DNA from: Ziziphus jujuba
Taxonomy: Eukaryota; Streptophyta; Magnoliopsida; Rosales; Rhamnaceae
Reading direction: 5' to 3'
DNA length: 64,000 bases
Assembly (NCBI RefSeq): GCF_031755915.1
Contig: NC_083386.1
Location: 23,458,501 to 23,522,500 of the forward strand
Part shown: positions 38,201-49,406 of the stretch, piece by piece
Layout: every line of letters begins with the position of its first letter
Numbering within the stretch: the first letter of the stretch is position 1
Notes under the pieces: model-generated
What the model was told of the DNA's origin: nothing
Seen by the model: the letters and a program-made list of their open reading frames with translations, nothing else
The model's database searches: none
Made by a program: the position numbers and the translations under genes

Positions 38201-40336
38201 AGGAGCTTTCATGGCTTGGCAAGCTTTTACAGAAGATTTGTCAAGGATTTTAGTACCATAGCAGCACCATTGAATGAAGTTGTCAAGAAGAATGTTGGTT
38301 TCAAATGGGGGAAAGTACAAGAAAAATCTTTTAATTTGTTGAAAGAAAAATTGTGTAATGCACCTTTGTTAGTTTTGCCAAATTTTTCTAAGACTTTTGA
38401 AATTGAGTGTGATGCTTCGGGTGTAGGTATTGGAGCTGTCTTAATGCAAGAAGGAAGACCCATAGCCTACTTTAGTGAAAAATTAAGTGGAGCTGCCCTA
38501 AACTATCCGACTTATGACAAGGAGATGTATGCTTTGGTGAGGGCTTTGGAGACGTGGCAGCATTATCTCATGCCAAAGGAGTTTGTGATTCATACGGATC
38601 ATGAGTCTTTGAAGCATATCAAAGGTCAAGGAAAGCTCAACCGAAGGCATGCTAAGTGGATTGAATTTATTGAAACATTTCCATATGTGATCCGCTACAA
38701 AAAAGGTAAGGAAAATGTGGTTGCCGATGCATTATCCCGAAGGTATGTGCTCTTTTCTACCTTAGATGCTAGATTGCTTGGATTTGAACAATTGAAAGAA
38801 CTTTATGAGCATGATAGTGACTTTGGAGAAATTTTTAGAACCTGTTTGAAACATGGATTTAATAAATTTTACATATTTGATGGATATTTGTTTAAGGAAA
38901 ACAAACTTTGCGTGCCTAATTGTAGTATTAGGGAATTATTGGTTCGGGAAGGACATGGGGGTGGTTTAATGGGCCATTTTGGTGTTTTAAAAACTTTATC
39001 CTTGCTGCAAGAACATTTTTATTGGCCTAACATGAGGAGAGATGTTGAGAGAATTTGTGAAAGATGTTTGAAGTGCCGAAAAACAAAATCAACATTGAAA
39101 CCGCATGGATTGTATAAGCCTTTGCCGATCCCTACCTATCCTTGGGTAGATTTGTCTATGGATTTTATTCTTGGGTTGCCTAGGTCAAGGACAGGTAAGG
39201 ATTCAATATTTGTTATAGTGGATAGGTTTTCTAAGATGACACATTTTATTGCATGTAACAAAACTGATGATGCATCCAATGTTGCTAATTTATTTTTCAA
39301 GGAAATTGTGAGATTGCATGGAATGCCAAGAACTATTGTGTCGGATAGGGATGCTAAGTTCTAAAGCTATTTTTGGAAAACATTGTGGGCTAAATTAGGT
39401 ACTAAGCTTTTATTTTCAACTACTTGGCATCCACAAACTGATGGACAAACCGAAGTGGTAAATAGAACCTTATCTGCATTGTTGAGAGCATTAATTAGTA
39501 GAAATTTAAGGACTTGGGAAGAATGTTTGCCACATGTTGAATTTGCATATAATAGGTCTTTACATTCAGCAACTAAATTTACTCCATTTGAAATTGTTTA
39601 TGGTTTTAATCCTTTGACTCCATTAGATTTAACACCTTTGCCTTTAAGTGAGCGTGCTAATCTAGATGGAAAACAAAAAGCTGATTTTGTAAAGCAGATT
39701 CATGAAAAGACCCGCGCAAACATTGAGAGGAGGACCGAGCAATATGCAAGGGTGGCTAATCAAGGCCGAAAATTAATGGTGTTTGAACCTGGAGATTGGG
39801 TGTGGCTGCATTTAAGGAAAGAAAGATTTCCCGAAAAAAGGAAATCAAAACTCATGCCGAGGGGTGATGGACCTTTTCAAGCTTTGGAGAGGATAAACGA
39901 CAATGCCTACAAACTTGATCTACCGGGTGAGTATAATGTTAGTGCCACCTTTAATGTTGCTGATTTAACTCCTTTCGCTGCAGGTGATGATCTTAATTTG
40001 AGGACAAATCCTTTTCAAGAGGAGGGGAATGATGTGATTCCGCCCGAGCCCACTCCACCGACAACCCGCTGGGGTGCTGACCCAATACAAATGAAGGTGG
40101 GACTGATCACTAGGGCCCAAGCCAAGAAGTTCAAGGACAATCTTGCTGTCTTCATACAAAGAATAAGTCATAGTCAAGAGGGGTTGGCCATATCTAAAGA
40201 ACCAAGGCCTGTTTTACTCATACAAGCAATAGAAGCCGATACGGATACGGACCCGGGTGACGGTTTTGGTACATTTTTGGAGTTCGGGAAGCATGAAATG
40301 GTTCCAATGATTTATGGGTTCAATACATATGCCTAA
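35240..40336 (+). pseudogene. gag-pol: gag-pol polyprotein of nested gypsy element (four in-frame stops)
   Basis: Single frame starting MADSRIRRGD. Domains in order: gag capsid (about 35630-36150; IPPFMGKSDPEAYLEW, ALQWW), CCHC zinc knuckle (CFKCQRGGHIASQC, about 36367), retroviral-type protease in which the expected DSG reads DSES (about 36660) with ILLGRPW at about 36870, reverse transcriptase ([18 protein letters not shown] at about 37637, YFDDILIYS at about 37970), RNase H ([13 protein letters not shown], about 38408), integrase H-H-C-C finger (38950-39090) and DDE core ([24 protein letters not shown]). Stops at 36752 (TGA), 36770 (TAA), 37130 (TAG) and 39362 (TAA) lie in the same frame; no frameshift is needed. 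The first replaces a Trp usual in the family. The last roughly 100 codons lie in the 3' LTR. No chromodomain is evident. Confidence 0.9.
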
Positions 40337-41182
40337 GAGGTCATGGAATCAAGTTAAAGCAGCCTCAAATGCAATCAAAAAGGGCTTGTACGGACATCAT
40401 CAACAATTTGGCCGAATTTGCTGTATTGCTTGTTGGCTTTACTGTATTTTACTGTATTAGCCTTTTCTTATTTTTCCAAGCATGGGCAACGTGTGGGACT
40501 TCATATTCAGCTTATTTGGCATCCTAAAAACCATCTAGAAGCTGATTTGGAGCTCAAAGAGGTCAAAGATTGGTCAAAGTCAAATTAGTCAAAAAAGCTA
40601 GTATTATAGTTTCCTAATTTTATTCTACTTTTTGTTTTAGGAAACTACCATTACTTTTTAGTTTTTATTTATTTATTTTCTGGACAAATAAGTTTAGGAA
40701 AGTTATTATTTTATTATTTTCATTGTAAATTAATTAATTCCTAATTCAGAATAAAGGAATTAATTAATCAAATTTAGTTTAAGAAACTTAGTTTAGGACA
40801 TATTAGAATTCGGTCAAGTTTCCTAATTCCTATAGGATTTTGGTTTTGAATTATTGTTTAGGGTTTATTTTGTTTCTTTCAAGCCTATTTAAAGGCTTAT
40901 TTTTCAATAATAATACAACTTTGATTAGATTAAGAAAATACTTGTGAGATTAATTATCTCTTTGTTCTTTGAGAACACCTAAAACACCATTAGAGAATTG
41001 GTTGTTTTAGCTTGACTTATCAATAGGTTTTCCATCCTCTATTGTGGCGTCTACATTATACCAAGGTTTCTAACCACAGGTTGGTTAGGGGTTGAGGTCC
41101 ATTCCATTAGAACTTGAACTTAATTAAAGATCCGGGCTAATATAATACGGGTTTAGGAGCAGGTCGTCCTAGGTTCGTATCA
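40029..41182 (+). repeat. 3' LTR of nested gypsy element
   Basis: 1154 bp; matches 32913-34059. It contains an extra GATACG hexamer (near 40243) absent from the 5' copy. Confidence 0.95.
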
Positions 41183-41187
41183 GTTAA

Positions 41188-43530
41188 TATTCTTGATGAT
41201 AACTTAATCTCCTAAGGAATATGATTTTTGGGGCATAACTAGAATATAAGCAAGCAATGAATGTTTTCTTATGGTTTGAGAATCTAGTAACTAGTTTATA
41301 CTATTTGGTTGTGATATTAGAATTAAGATTTAAATTTCTTTATTGCTCGAGGTATGTATTCTTGGAGTTTGTTTGAAATTGGAAGAATTTGAGGTATCTT
41401 CAAGAATGATATTTGAGATGATGAGAGGACTCGGACTTGATCTTTTGGCTTCATATTTCTTGGTGTTGACAATCTTGAGGATTTCTTTTAGGCTTTATAA
41501 GCAATCTAAAGCTCTCCATTGGAATAAATATAAGGAACTTTGTTTTATGACTTTGATGAATTTGGTTAAAAGAAAGATGTTTGTCGAGTTAAGGAAATTG
41601 GATAATCAATGAGGAACATGGATCTTGTAATTGCAAGTACTAGGAGTGTAATCGGAGGCAAAGAGAATAATTTACATTTTAACTTTGTAACACTAGTATT
41701 TGGTTTGAGGAAATTAGATTTAATTTCTAAGCCTTCTTTTTGAATTGATGGATGGATTTTCTTTTAGAAAGTTATGAGTTGTTACTTATGCTTCTAGACA
41801 ATTGAAGAAGCACGAGCTGAATTATCCGACTCAAGAGTTAGAGCTTGCTGCAATGATATTTATATTGAAAGCTTGGAGGCACTACTTGTATAGAGTTGCT
41901 TGTCGGACCCTTACTGATCATAAGAGCCTTAAGTATTTGTTTACTCAGAAGGAGTTGAACTTAAGGCAAAGGAGATGGATAAGATTGCTCAAGGATTATG
42001 ATTGCACTATTTCTTTGATGTTTGAGTTGCACAGTTGGGTGTTAATTTGTGCATGCATATTTCATGAGGACTTTTTACTAGCTTTTGACTACGACCAATA
42101 CTTATGGATTGTGTTTTTGAGGTCCAATTTGAAGTCCCTTACTTAATGAGCATAAGAAGGAAAGTTAAACAAAGGGAAAGTCAGATTTCACTATCAGAGG
42201 CAATAAAGCATTGGTGATTGGCTCTAGGCTTTATGTTCCCACAAATGAAGAGCTGAAAAGGCAAGTACTGGATGAAGCGCATAGTTCTGCATATGCCATA
42301 CACTTCGATACCATCAAGATGTACCATACCCTGAAAAAGCATTATTGGTGGGCAGGGATGAAAAGAGAAGTTGCAGATTATGTATCCAAGTGTTTCATTT
42401 GTCAATAAGTGAAAGTAGAGAGACAAAAGCCTTTTGGACTTCTACAGCCTTTACCCATCCTAGAATGGAAATGGGAGCGCATCACAATGGATTTTGTATT
42501 CAAGCTTCCCCCCCACAGTTCAGAGGCATGATGGTATTTGGGCGATCGTGGATCGACTCATTAAGTCTGCACATTTTCTACCCATTCGTGAGAAGTTTTC
42601 TCCTCAAAGGTTAGCGGAACTCTTTATGAATCATATAGTGAGCTTGCATGGAATGCCAATATCGATTATATCTGACAGAGATCCACGGTTCACTTCGAGA
42701 TTTTGGTGAAGATTAATGAATGAACTTGGTGTCAAGTTGAATTTAAGTATTGTTTTTCACCCTTAGACTGATGGACAATCTGAGAGGACTATTCAGACCT
42801 TAGAGGACATGTTGAGGTCATCTGTGCTACAATTCAAGGGGAATTGGAATGAGTATCTACCTTTAGCAGAGTTCACCTACAACAATAGCTATCACTCGAG
42901 CATTGAGATGTCACCTTATGAGGCGTTGTATGGCAGACAATGTCGGACCCATTATGTTGGAATGAGACGGGTGAAAAGAAACTTCTAAGCCCTGAGATTG
43001 TACAGGCGACAGTGGACAAGGTCAATATTATATGGGCGAATTTGAAAGCAGCACAAGACAGGCAAAAAAGCTATGCGGATGTGCGTAGGAAGGATTTCAA
43101 GTTTGAGGTTAGTGATCGAGTATTCTTAAGGCTCTCTCCTTGGAAAGGTGTAGTACGTTTTGGAAAACGAAGGAAGTTAAGTCCTCGCTACATTGGACCG
43201 TATGAGATGGTAAAGAGGATAGGTCCAGTGGCTTATAGGATGGACTTGTCGGAGGAGCTTTCTCGAGTCCATGATGTTTTTCACATCTCCATGCTCCGCA
43301 AGTATATCTCAGACCCATCACATGTGATGGAGACACCGGAGATTGAATTTAGGGATGACTTGTCTTATGAGAAGCAACCAGTGCAGATTTTAGGAAGGGA
43401 AAAGAAAAGGCTTTGCAACAAGACTATAGCTTTGGTGAAGGTTCGTTGGAGAAACCAAATTGTCGAGGAGGCGACTTGGGATCGAGAGGATCAAATGCGG
43501 AGTCAGTATCCTTACTTCTTCCAAAACTAA
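41188..43530 (+). pseudogene. pol: outer gypsy pol remnant: RNase H, integrase, chromodomain
   Basis: After the nested element the outer pol resumes without its reverse transcriptase. RNase H appears at 41802-42010 ([40 protein letters not shown]). Integrase follows in several frames: zinc finger (AHSSAYAIHFDTIKMYHTL..CFICQ, to 42405), DDE core with SDRDPRF (about 42675) and [16 protein letters not shown] (about 42768). The last ORF (42940-43530) carries the GPYEMVKRIGPVAYRMDL linker, VHDVFHISMLRKYI and the chromodomain ending SQYPYFFQN. Frameshifts near 42420-42500 and 42935, and several stops, make it non-functional. Bases 41188-41780 hold no recognisable domain. Confidence 0.8.
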
Positions 43531-43571
43531 AGTACGAATTTCGTGGACAAACTTTTTTTAAGGGGGTAAGT

Positions 43572-45325
43572 TGTAACACCCCGTACCAAAAAATATACAT
43601 GATTAAACAAGTTTGACCAAATTGACTAAGTTTGACCAAGTGAACAATATATGGGTTCAAGTCGACTTTTTCAATAGCCAATATTTTTTGTTTGACTAAG
43701 GTACCATTGTGTAGATCTCGTCGATACGAGTTCATAGACTGGCGACACGGTAAATTCTGAGTTACGGATAAAAAGTTATATTTCTGAGAAATTTTAAGCA
43801 TAAGTTTTAAATCAGTGTCCAAGCCAGTCCTCAGTTTTTGTCTGTTAGTGACCCAAGGCTTTATATAAGCCTAGGTAAGCATGTCAAACAGGAAAGAAAG
43901 CCCAAAATACCCATTTCTTCCCCAAAATCCAAGAAATTCTCTCCTCAAACCCATGGGTCTGAACTGGATCGTTTCGACTCGTTTACCGTCGAACCGGATC
44001 ACCGCTGTTTTACCTAGGGGTGGGCAAAATCCAATCCAATCCGTTCAACCCGCCCAATCCAATCCATTTTTAACGGTTTGGATTGGATTTTTACATCAAT
44101 TGGATTGGATTAGGTTCAAAATATTATAAATTGTATGGATTGGATTGGTTATGGATTGGAAATATAAATCCAATCCAATCCAATCCAATCCAAATAATAT
44201 ATTATATAACTAAAAAATTATATATTTTTTATTTTTTTCATTTTTATATATTAATTTTAGTATTTTTTTTCATTTTTATATATTAATTTTTTATTTTTTT
44301 TTCCATTTTTATATATTGATTTTTAATATATATATATATATATTTTTTTTTTCTTTTACATCCCCATATCCCAAATCTCAAATCAAATTGTAAGTTGTAA
44401 TCCTAAACTAAACATTTACCTTTATTGCCGCCCACCACCAATCCATCACCATCACCATAATATATATATATTTTTTACATCCCCATCATATATATATATA
44501 TATATATCTACATATATCGTATCCAATTGTTATATATGTTTAAATATAATTTATTGCTAATTTTATTGTTTTGATCTTCATAGAGCTTACAGAATCAACT
44601 AAAATTAGTGAACCTGTCAACGTTGATTGACTTATGATTTACCAAAGTTTGAAGGTTAAAAAAAAAAAAAAAGGAATTATGCATTGATTTTTGAGTGAAT
44701 GAATTTTGACGAATGTATTATTTTACATTATTTGTTCTAACAATTTTAATTTAATTTTATAGGAGTGAGATGATGACATTAATGTTTGCTATTTAATAAG
44801 TGCATGATGTGTATCATTTGCTATATTTTCTTTTTTATTTTCCATTGTAGACTATGTTATATTATTCTAATTGTATTTTATGTTTGGATAATTATAATTT
44901 ATTATTTATATTTTATATTTGAAAATTTTTTTATTTGTATTATATATTTATAAATTAGTAAGTTTCAAACCGATCAACCAATCCAAACCAAACAGATCAA
45001 AAATGGTTTGGTTTGGATTTAAGGCTTTAATGGTTTGGTTTGGATTGTAAATTAGAAAAACCGATATGTATGGATTGGGTTGTATTTGGGTCCAAAACCG
45101 AACCAACCCAATCCATGCCCACCCCTAGTTTTGCCCATTTCCAGCCAACCACCACTTACACGCACCAGCCAACTAGAAAGATCACTTGAAGGTGAGCTCA
45201 GCCGTGAAATTTCATAGCAAGAAGTGGCCGGACGTGCCCAGATTGGGCCGGGGAAGTCCGCAGCGGCCGGTGAGGTGGGTCGTCGAATTTTCTCATTTCT
45301 TGGCCATTTCAGGCCAACCCATACA
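43572..45325 (+). repeat. 3' LTR of outer gypsy element, truncated
   Basis: Begins TGTAACACCCCGTAC after the purine tract AAGGGGGTAAG and matches 29047-29672 once the hAT insertion at 44015-45127 is removed. Homology stops after CCCATACA at 45325, leaving only about the first quarter of the LTR. Confidence 0.85.
44015..45127. mobile_element. non-autonomous hAT-type DNA transposon
   Basis: A 1113-bp element with 12-bp perfect terminal inverted repeats TAGGGGTGGGCA and an 8-bp target duplication (GTTTTACC at 44007-44014, GTTTTGCC at 45128-45135, one mismatch), both diagnostic of hAT. The undisturbed site is seen in the 5' LTR near 29480 (CCGTTTTGCCCATTTCC). Subterminal regions are packed with CCAATCC/GGATTGG. 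No transposase frame is visible; the interior is AT-rich. Confidence 0.9.
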
Positions 45326-46664
45326 GGTGTTTGCTTTGTCTCCCACAAAAATCAAGAAAAGGTTTCCTGGAACTAGAAATAAAGAAATCCATGGACCAAG
45401 AATAATATTATGCATATCAAGCTTTTAAAATCAAGTTATGGTATCTGCTAAGGGCCTGTAGAAAGTAAAAGAATGATTTCTTCACCTATATGCTCCAACT
45501 ATAAATGATGAGTTGCACATCTAAAAACTTATTTAGGTACTTGGAGAAGAACATGCCAAATGCCTATAGAAAACCCTAACCATTTCAATTTCACACTACT
45601 TCCCAAATATATATGCGTAGCACTGATGAATTCTCTTCCTCAAATCATCACCATGTGGGCTAGATTAGAGAGAGTAATTGGCACCAACTTACACAATAAA
45701 ATGAAACGGTCAACATCAAATATTTAGGCATGCTATCCAAAACAAAATACCCTCAGAACCATATCAGACACAAACACAACCACTCTCATCGTCGTCTTCA
45801 TCACCATCATCACCTCCACACCCACCACCACCTTCACCAGCACCAGCACTAATGCCGACACTAGAGATCTCTTTATCAGACATAGATATCAACGTCTATT
45901 TATCTATCATATGTAGAAAACTTTTTTCCTTATCAAACCTATAAAACCCCAAAAAAAAAATCGCCCAAAAAAAAAAACCATTTTTTTGATACATAATGTA
46001 TAAAAATGAAGAGGGTATAATAAGGAAAACAAAAACCCAGTTGAGAAGCGGAATCAAATTGAAAGTTTTAACAGGGAATAGGTGGAGATGTTAAACTGAA
46101 ACTAAAAAAAATAATAATAATAAGAGAGCAAAACTAGCCTTCGAAGAAGTTGGACAGTACAGCATAAACAACAGGAAAGGAGGAAGATTTCTGGGTCCTG
46201 AGCTTCCTAGTTTGGACTTGTGAAAGCAGAGGTTGCTTCTTCAACCTCAATAACAAATTGGAAGAAAGGAACTATGAGTAGAGTCGAATGGTGTGTTTCG
46301 AAAAGGAAAGACTAAAAGAAAAAGGGAGTGAAACTAACCTTTGAAGAAGTTGGACTGTGCAGCATCAACAATGGAAAAGGAGGAAGATTTTTGGGTCCTC
46401 AGCTTCGTAGTTTGGACTTGTGAAAGCAGAGGTTGCTTCTTCAACCTCAATAATGGATAGTAGGAAAGGAATTGTGAGTAGGGTCAAATGGTCTATTTCA
46501 AAAGGGAAAGGAAAGCCCTAGCTGTGTTTGAATGATATGTTTCGAAAGGGAAAGATAAAGCCTAGTGTATTCGAAGGTCTTGTTGTGTTTCAAAAAGAAA
46601 AGGGAAAAGGAAAGCAGAGAAAATAAGTGTTTTGGTAGGGAAAAAAGATTAAAAAAAAATAGTA
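45326..46664. other. MULE right arm
   Basis: MULE DNA between the truncated LTR and the right TIR. It holds a 200-bp direct repeat (46131, 46331) and a 39-codon minus-strand ORF at 45883-45764 (MSDKEISSVGIS then Gly-rich and acidic) with no recognisable domain. I see no intact gene. Confidence 0.5.
46131..46530 (-). repeat. 200-bp tandem duplication in MULE right arm
   Basis: Units start at 46131 and 46331 (AAACTAGCCT and AAACTAACCT), exactly 200 bp apart, sharing 'GAAGAAGTTGGAC', 'AGTTTGGACTTGTGAAAGCA' and 'GAGGTTGCTTCTTCAACCTC'. On the minus strand one frame is open through both (LRLKKQPLLSQVQT.KLRTQ), which may be a captured exon. I cannot identify it. Confidence 0.8.
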
Positions 46665-46776
46665 ATAAAGGATATTTTAGTCCAGATGTCCTAAAAGGTG
46701 GCTAGTTTTTTTTTTTTTTAAAATTTTGCTATTATTCAAAAAACCATTTATGGGATGGCTACTTTTCGAAAAAACC
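46665..46776 (-). repeat. MULE right terminal inverted repeat
   Basis: Reverse complement begins GGGTTTTTTCGAAAAGTAGCC, matching 21332-21434. Flanked by TTATAGAAA (46777-46785). Confidence 0.9.
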
Positions 46777-46785
46777 CTTATAGAA

Positions 46786-48749
46786 ATTGATCCAGTCCAT
46801 CTTTCGCATTTAGTGATCATCCTAGGCCATATTACCTTTTAAAAGTGAATTTTTTTTTTTTGGTTTTTTTTTTTTTATTTGGGGATCAACCCTTAACTAT
46901 CATTTGTAAATGCAATGAAGGATTGAAGAACACATATGCCAAGTTTATTTGTATCCATTTACATACATTTGAAGAACAATTTATGTACATCAATGCCATG
47001 AATATCTATAACCGAAATCAAAATTTATGAATCCATTTCCAAATATGTGGTTAGGATTATACACGTTTAAATTAAATATATATATATATAGCAATATAAA
47101 AAAAAATTCCAAATAAGTTTACAGAATCCAACATTTATTTAAAGAACAAGATATATAATATAGTTTCTTACATGGTGGAGAAATCAAATTACAAGCTAGG
47201 TATTAGTCCCGCGGCGCCAATTGTAAATAACTTGTCATAGCTAAAATAATCACCATTCAACCAAGGGAATGATGGCTGACGTTCGTTGGGCATTATCCTT
47301 GTCAATCCTCATGCCCATAGGTCCTACAGGATGACCATATTTATGTGTTTTCTAATCCATAATAACCAACAGTTATGTGGCCAACGAGGGGATGATTGAT
47401 GCTCACTCTGTATTATATTTGTCAACCCTTAAATCCATGACTCCTACAAAATGACCATGATATTACCAGCCATACTGTGGCCAAGGAGGGAGGCATGCTC
47501 AGTCTACATTATACTTGCCCACCCTCTCTCACCACAACTCACAAAGTACGATCATGTATATAATATGCGCACAAGGAGGAGACAACTGATACGCATGTTG
47601 CATTATACTTGTCAACTTTCAAGTCTATGGTTCTCACAGGATGATAATATAGAACATCAATATTGTATAGTGCATCTAAAACTATAAAAATCTATAGTAT
47701 CATTAATATCAAAATTTAATAAAATACCATTGCATTTGATACACTTTGATTAAACTCATAAAATTTCATATTTCATTTTAAACAACCACATAAATCCAAC
47801 GATTTTATAAAATTAATTACTTCCATAATAATTTTAATTTCACAATTATTCAAATAAACATATATTTTACACACTAAAATTATCATCTTTCTTAAATCGT
47901 TAAAATTAATTTATGAAAAATGATATTAAATTACATGAAATTTCACATAAAAATAAATGCATGAAATATAATATTATTTGTATAATAAATTAAAAATAGG
48001 ATATAAACAATAAATCTCACAATAATTTAACATAACAATTTATTTAAAACCATAAATATAGATTTTATACAACAAAAATATTGAAGTTACATAAATTCTA
48101 CACAATAAAATAAAATAAAAACTTTTTGAAATTTTAAAACATACACAATATTTTCTACATTTTCAATAACACAATATATATATATATACATACACACATC
48201 TATATGTATACAACAATATATATATTCACCTATATACATTTATATATATTTACACACACACACACATACGTATATTCATGTATTCAATATATGGATATAC
48301 ATCCATACACATGTATCCATGCATACTCATATATATATATATATATATATATTCATGTGTTCAACATAAGTCTTTGCATAAATTCTTGCGTAAATGAACT
48401 CCTATTTTACACTTTCGCCATGGCACAGACCATTAATCCTAACCATTTGATTCGTACAAACAAAGGGGAAAAACAATAAGAGCAACAAAATTGTGTTATG
48501 TTAATGTAAAAAAATTTAATTGGATCAAATTTAGAATGGTACATATATACCAGCCTAATAGTCCAATTCCATATTCCAAACTGTCGACAGTAGTAGAGAG
48601 AACACCATTAAAATGAGAAGGAGAAGAAAACAGGTAACGGATAAGAAAGGTACCATTAACCCCTACTAGGGTTTTCCATTATTTTTTTCTTTCTGAATTT
48701 AAAATTTGATGGCCCACAAAGCATGAGATGACATAAATTTGATGCTTAC
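46786..48749. other. AT-rich intergenic DNA
   Basis: Contains a degenerate tandem repeat (47261-47650), a long AT-rich stretch and (TA)n/(CA)n microsatellites at 48175-48350. I looked for the last (PGG) exon of the minus-strand ankyrin pseudogene here and did not find it. Confidence 0.5.
47261..47650. repeat. degenerate four-unit tandem repeat
   Basis: Units begin at 47261, 47381, 47481 and 47570 with CCAA(g/c)GAGGG-like starts, each followed by 'GCATTATACTTGTCAACC'-like and 'CCTACAGGATGACCAT'-like blocks. Spacings are 120, 100 and 89 bp. Similar arrays occur in some plant LTRs, but no LTR end is visible here. Confidence 0.65.
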
Positions 48750-49062
48750 TCTCTGCTCATCTTGTATCCATAGTAGATCCGAGTTAAAGTGAAAAAGCTT
48801 GACCAAGAAATCAACGCTCCTGTGAGCTTCCGTGGCATTTAATTCAATAAGATATGTAAGCATTATAGCCATTTCTAGATTCCATGAGAGAATACATTGC
48901 AGCATGTGAGTGTTAAAACATCTACACTCTCGTTCTATATAGCCCTAAAAAGCCATATATGTGGAAACAAAAGTGTGTGTGTGGGAGTGTTCTTCATGAC
49001 TAAGAAAAACAGAGAGCACTTTGAGAGAGAGAGAGAGTGAGTAGTTCTTGCTGTAAGGACAG

Positions 49063-49367
49063 TGATGGAGGAACAACAGCAACATAGTTCGGCAGCTTGG
49101 CAACATAGCTCGGTAGCTCGGCAGCAACATAGTAGCTCGGCAACAGCACCATTTTGATCTTTCTAGAATAATTGTTTAAAACGCACCGTTTTCATTTTAG
49201 GTTTATATATGTAATAGTTTGCCACCTTTCGGGTAGACAATTTTTGATCTTCTCCAACATATGAAATAGCCTGGTGACCAAGCCAAGTTTCCGGTAGCTT
49301 CCTTTGCTGGTTGTTTTGTGAATGATAAATTCATTTTTTTCTTGTTTAATTGAAAGTTCCTACATCA
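49063..49367 (+). repeat. 5' LTR of 5.2-kb gypsy element
   Basis: 305 bp. Its first 90 bp contain short reiterations of CAACATAGCTCGGCAG, in which most length differences from the 3' LTR lie. Confidence 0.9.
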
Positions 49368-49370
49368 AAT

Positions 49371-49382
49371 TGGTATCAGAGC
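49371..49382 (+). other. primer-binding site, tRNA-Met
   Basis: TGGTATCAGAGC three bases after the 5' LTR. Confidence 0.9.
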
Positions 49383-49406
49383 TCGGACAACGTCGGGAAA
49401 TCTGCC

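Larger units (their letters stand above)
32913..41182 (+). mobile_element. nested Ty3/gypsy retrotransposon, near complete
   Basis: An 8270-bp element inserted in the outer gypsy element with a perfect target duplication GTTAA (32908-32912 and 41183-41187). LTRs of 1147 and 1154 bp start TGATGTGATTCC and end GTTCGTATCA, and differ by roughly 15-20 substitutions plus a 6-bp indel by eye, so the insertion is fairly recent. PBS TGGTATCAGAGC is at 34062; a purine tract (GAGGAGGGGAA) precedes the 3' LTR. One gag-pol frame occupies 35240-40336, interrupted only by four stop codons. Confidence 0.95.
29047..45325 (+). mobile_element. Ty3/gypsy chromovirus (Tekay/Del-like), degenerate, inside the MULE
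   Basis: The 5' LTR (29047-31582), PBS (31586), gag remnants, RNase H, integrase with chromodomain, PPT and a truncated 3' LTR (43572-45325) define one element. The C-terminal chromodomain (VKVRWRNQIVEEATWDRE, about 43435-43490) is the Tekay/Del type. The reverse transcriptase region is missing around the nested insertion. The 3' LTR stops at 45325 without the remaining 1.9 kb, so no target duplication can be checked. The two LTRs differ at many positions, indicating an older insertion than the nested one. Confidence 0.85.
21332..46776 (+). mobile_element. Mutator-like element (MULE) carrying MURA and a DUF1985/Ulp1 gene, with nested insertions
   Basis: Boundaries are set by about 100-bp terminal inverted repeats beginning GGTTTTTTCGAAAAGTAGCC and by a 9-bp near-perfect target duplication. 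Inside are a MURA-type transposase pseudogene (22081-25016, +) and a convergent DUF1985 plus C48 Ulp1-like protease gene (25846-28981, -). MULEs that carry a Ulp1-like gene are known (Kaonashi in Arabidopsis, CUMULE in melon). The element spans 25.4 kb, but about 16.3 kb of this is a gypsy retrotransposon (29047-45325) with its own insertions and 0.4 kb is a TRIM, so the original element was near 8.8 kb. Both genes carry disabling mutations, so it is not autonomous now. Confidence 0.85.

Noticed and set aside
48204..48479. 91-codon ORF rich in Tyr/Ile/His
   Set aside because: It is translation of TA/CA-type microsatellite sequence.
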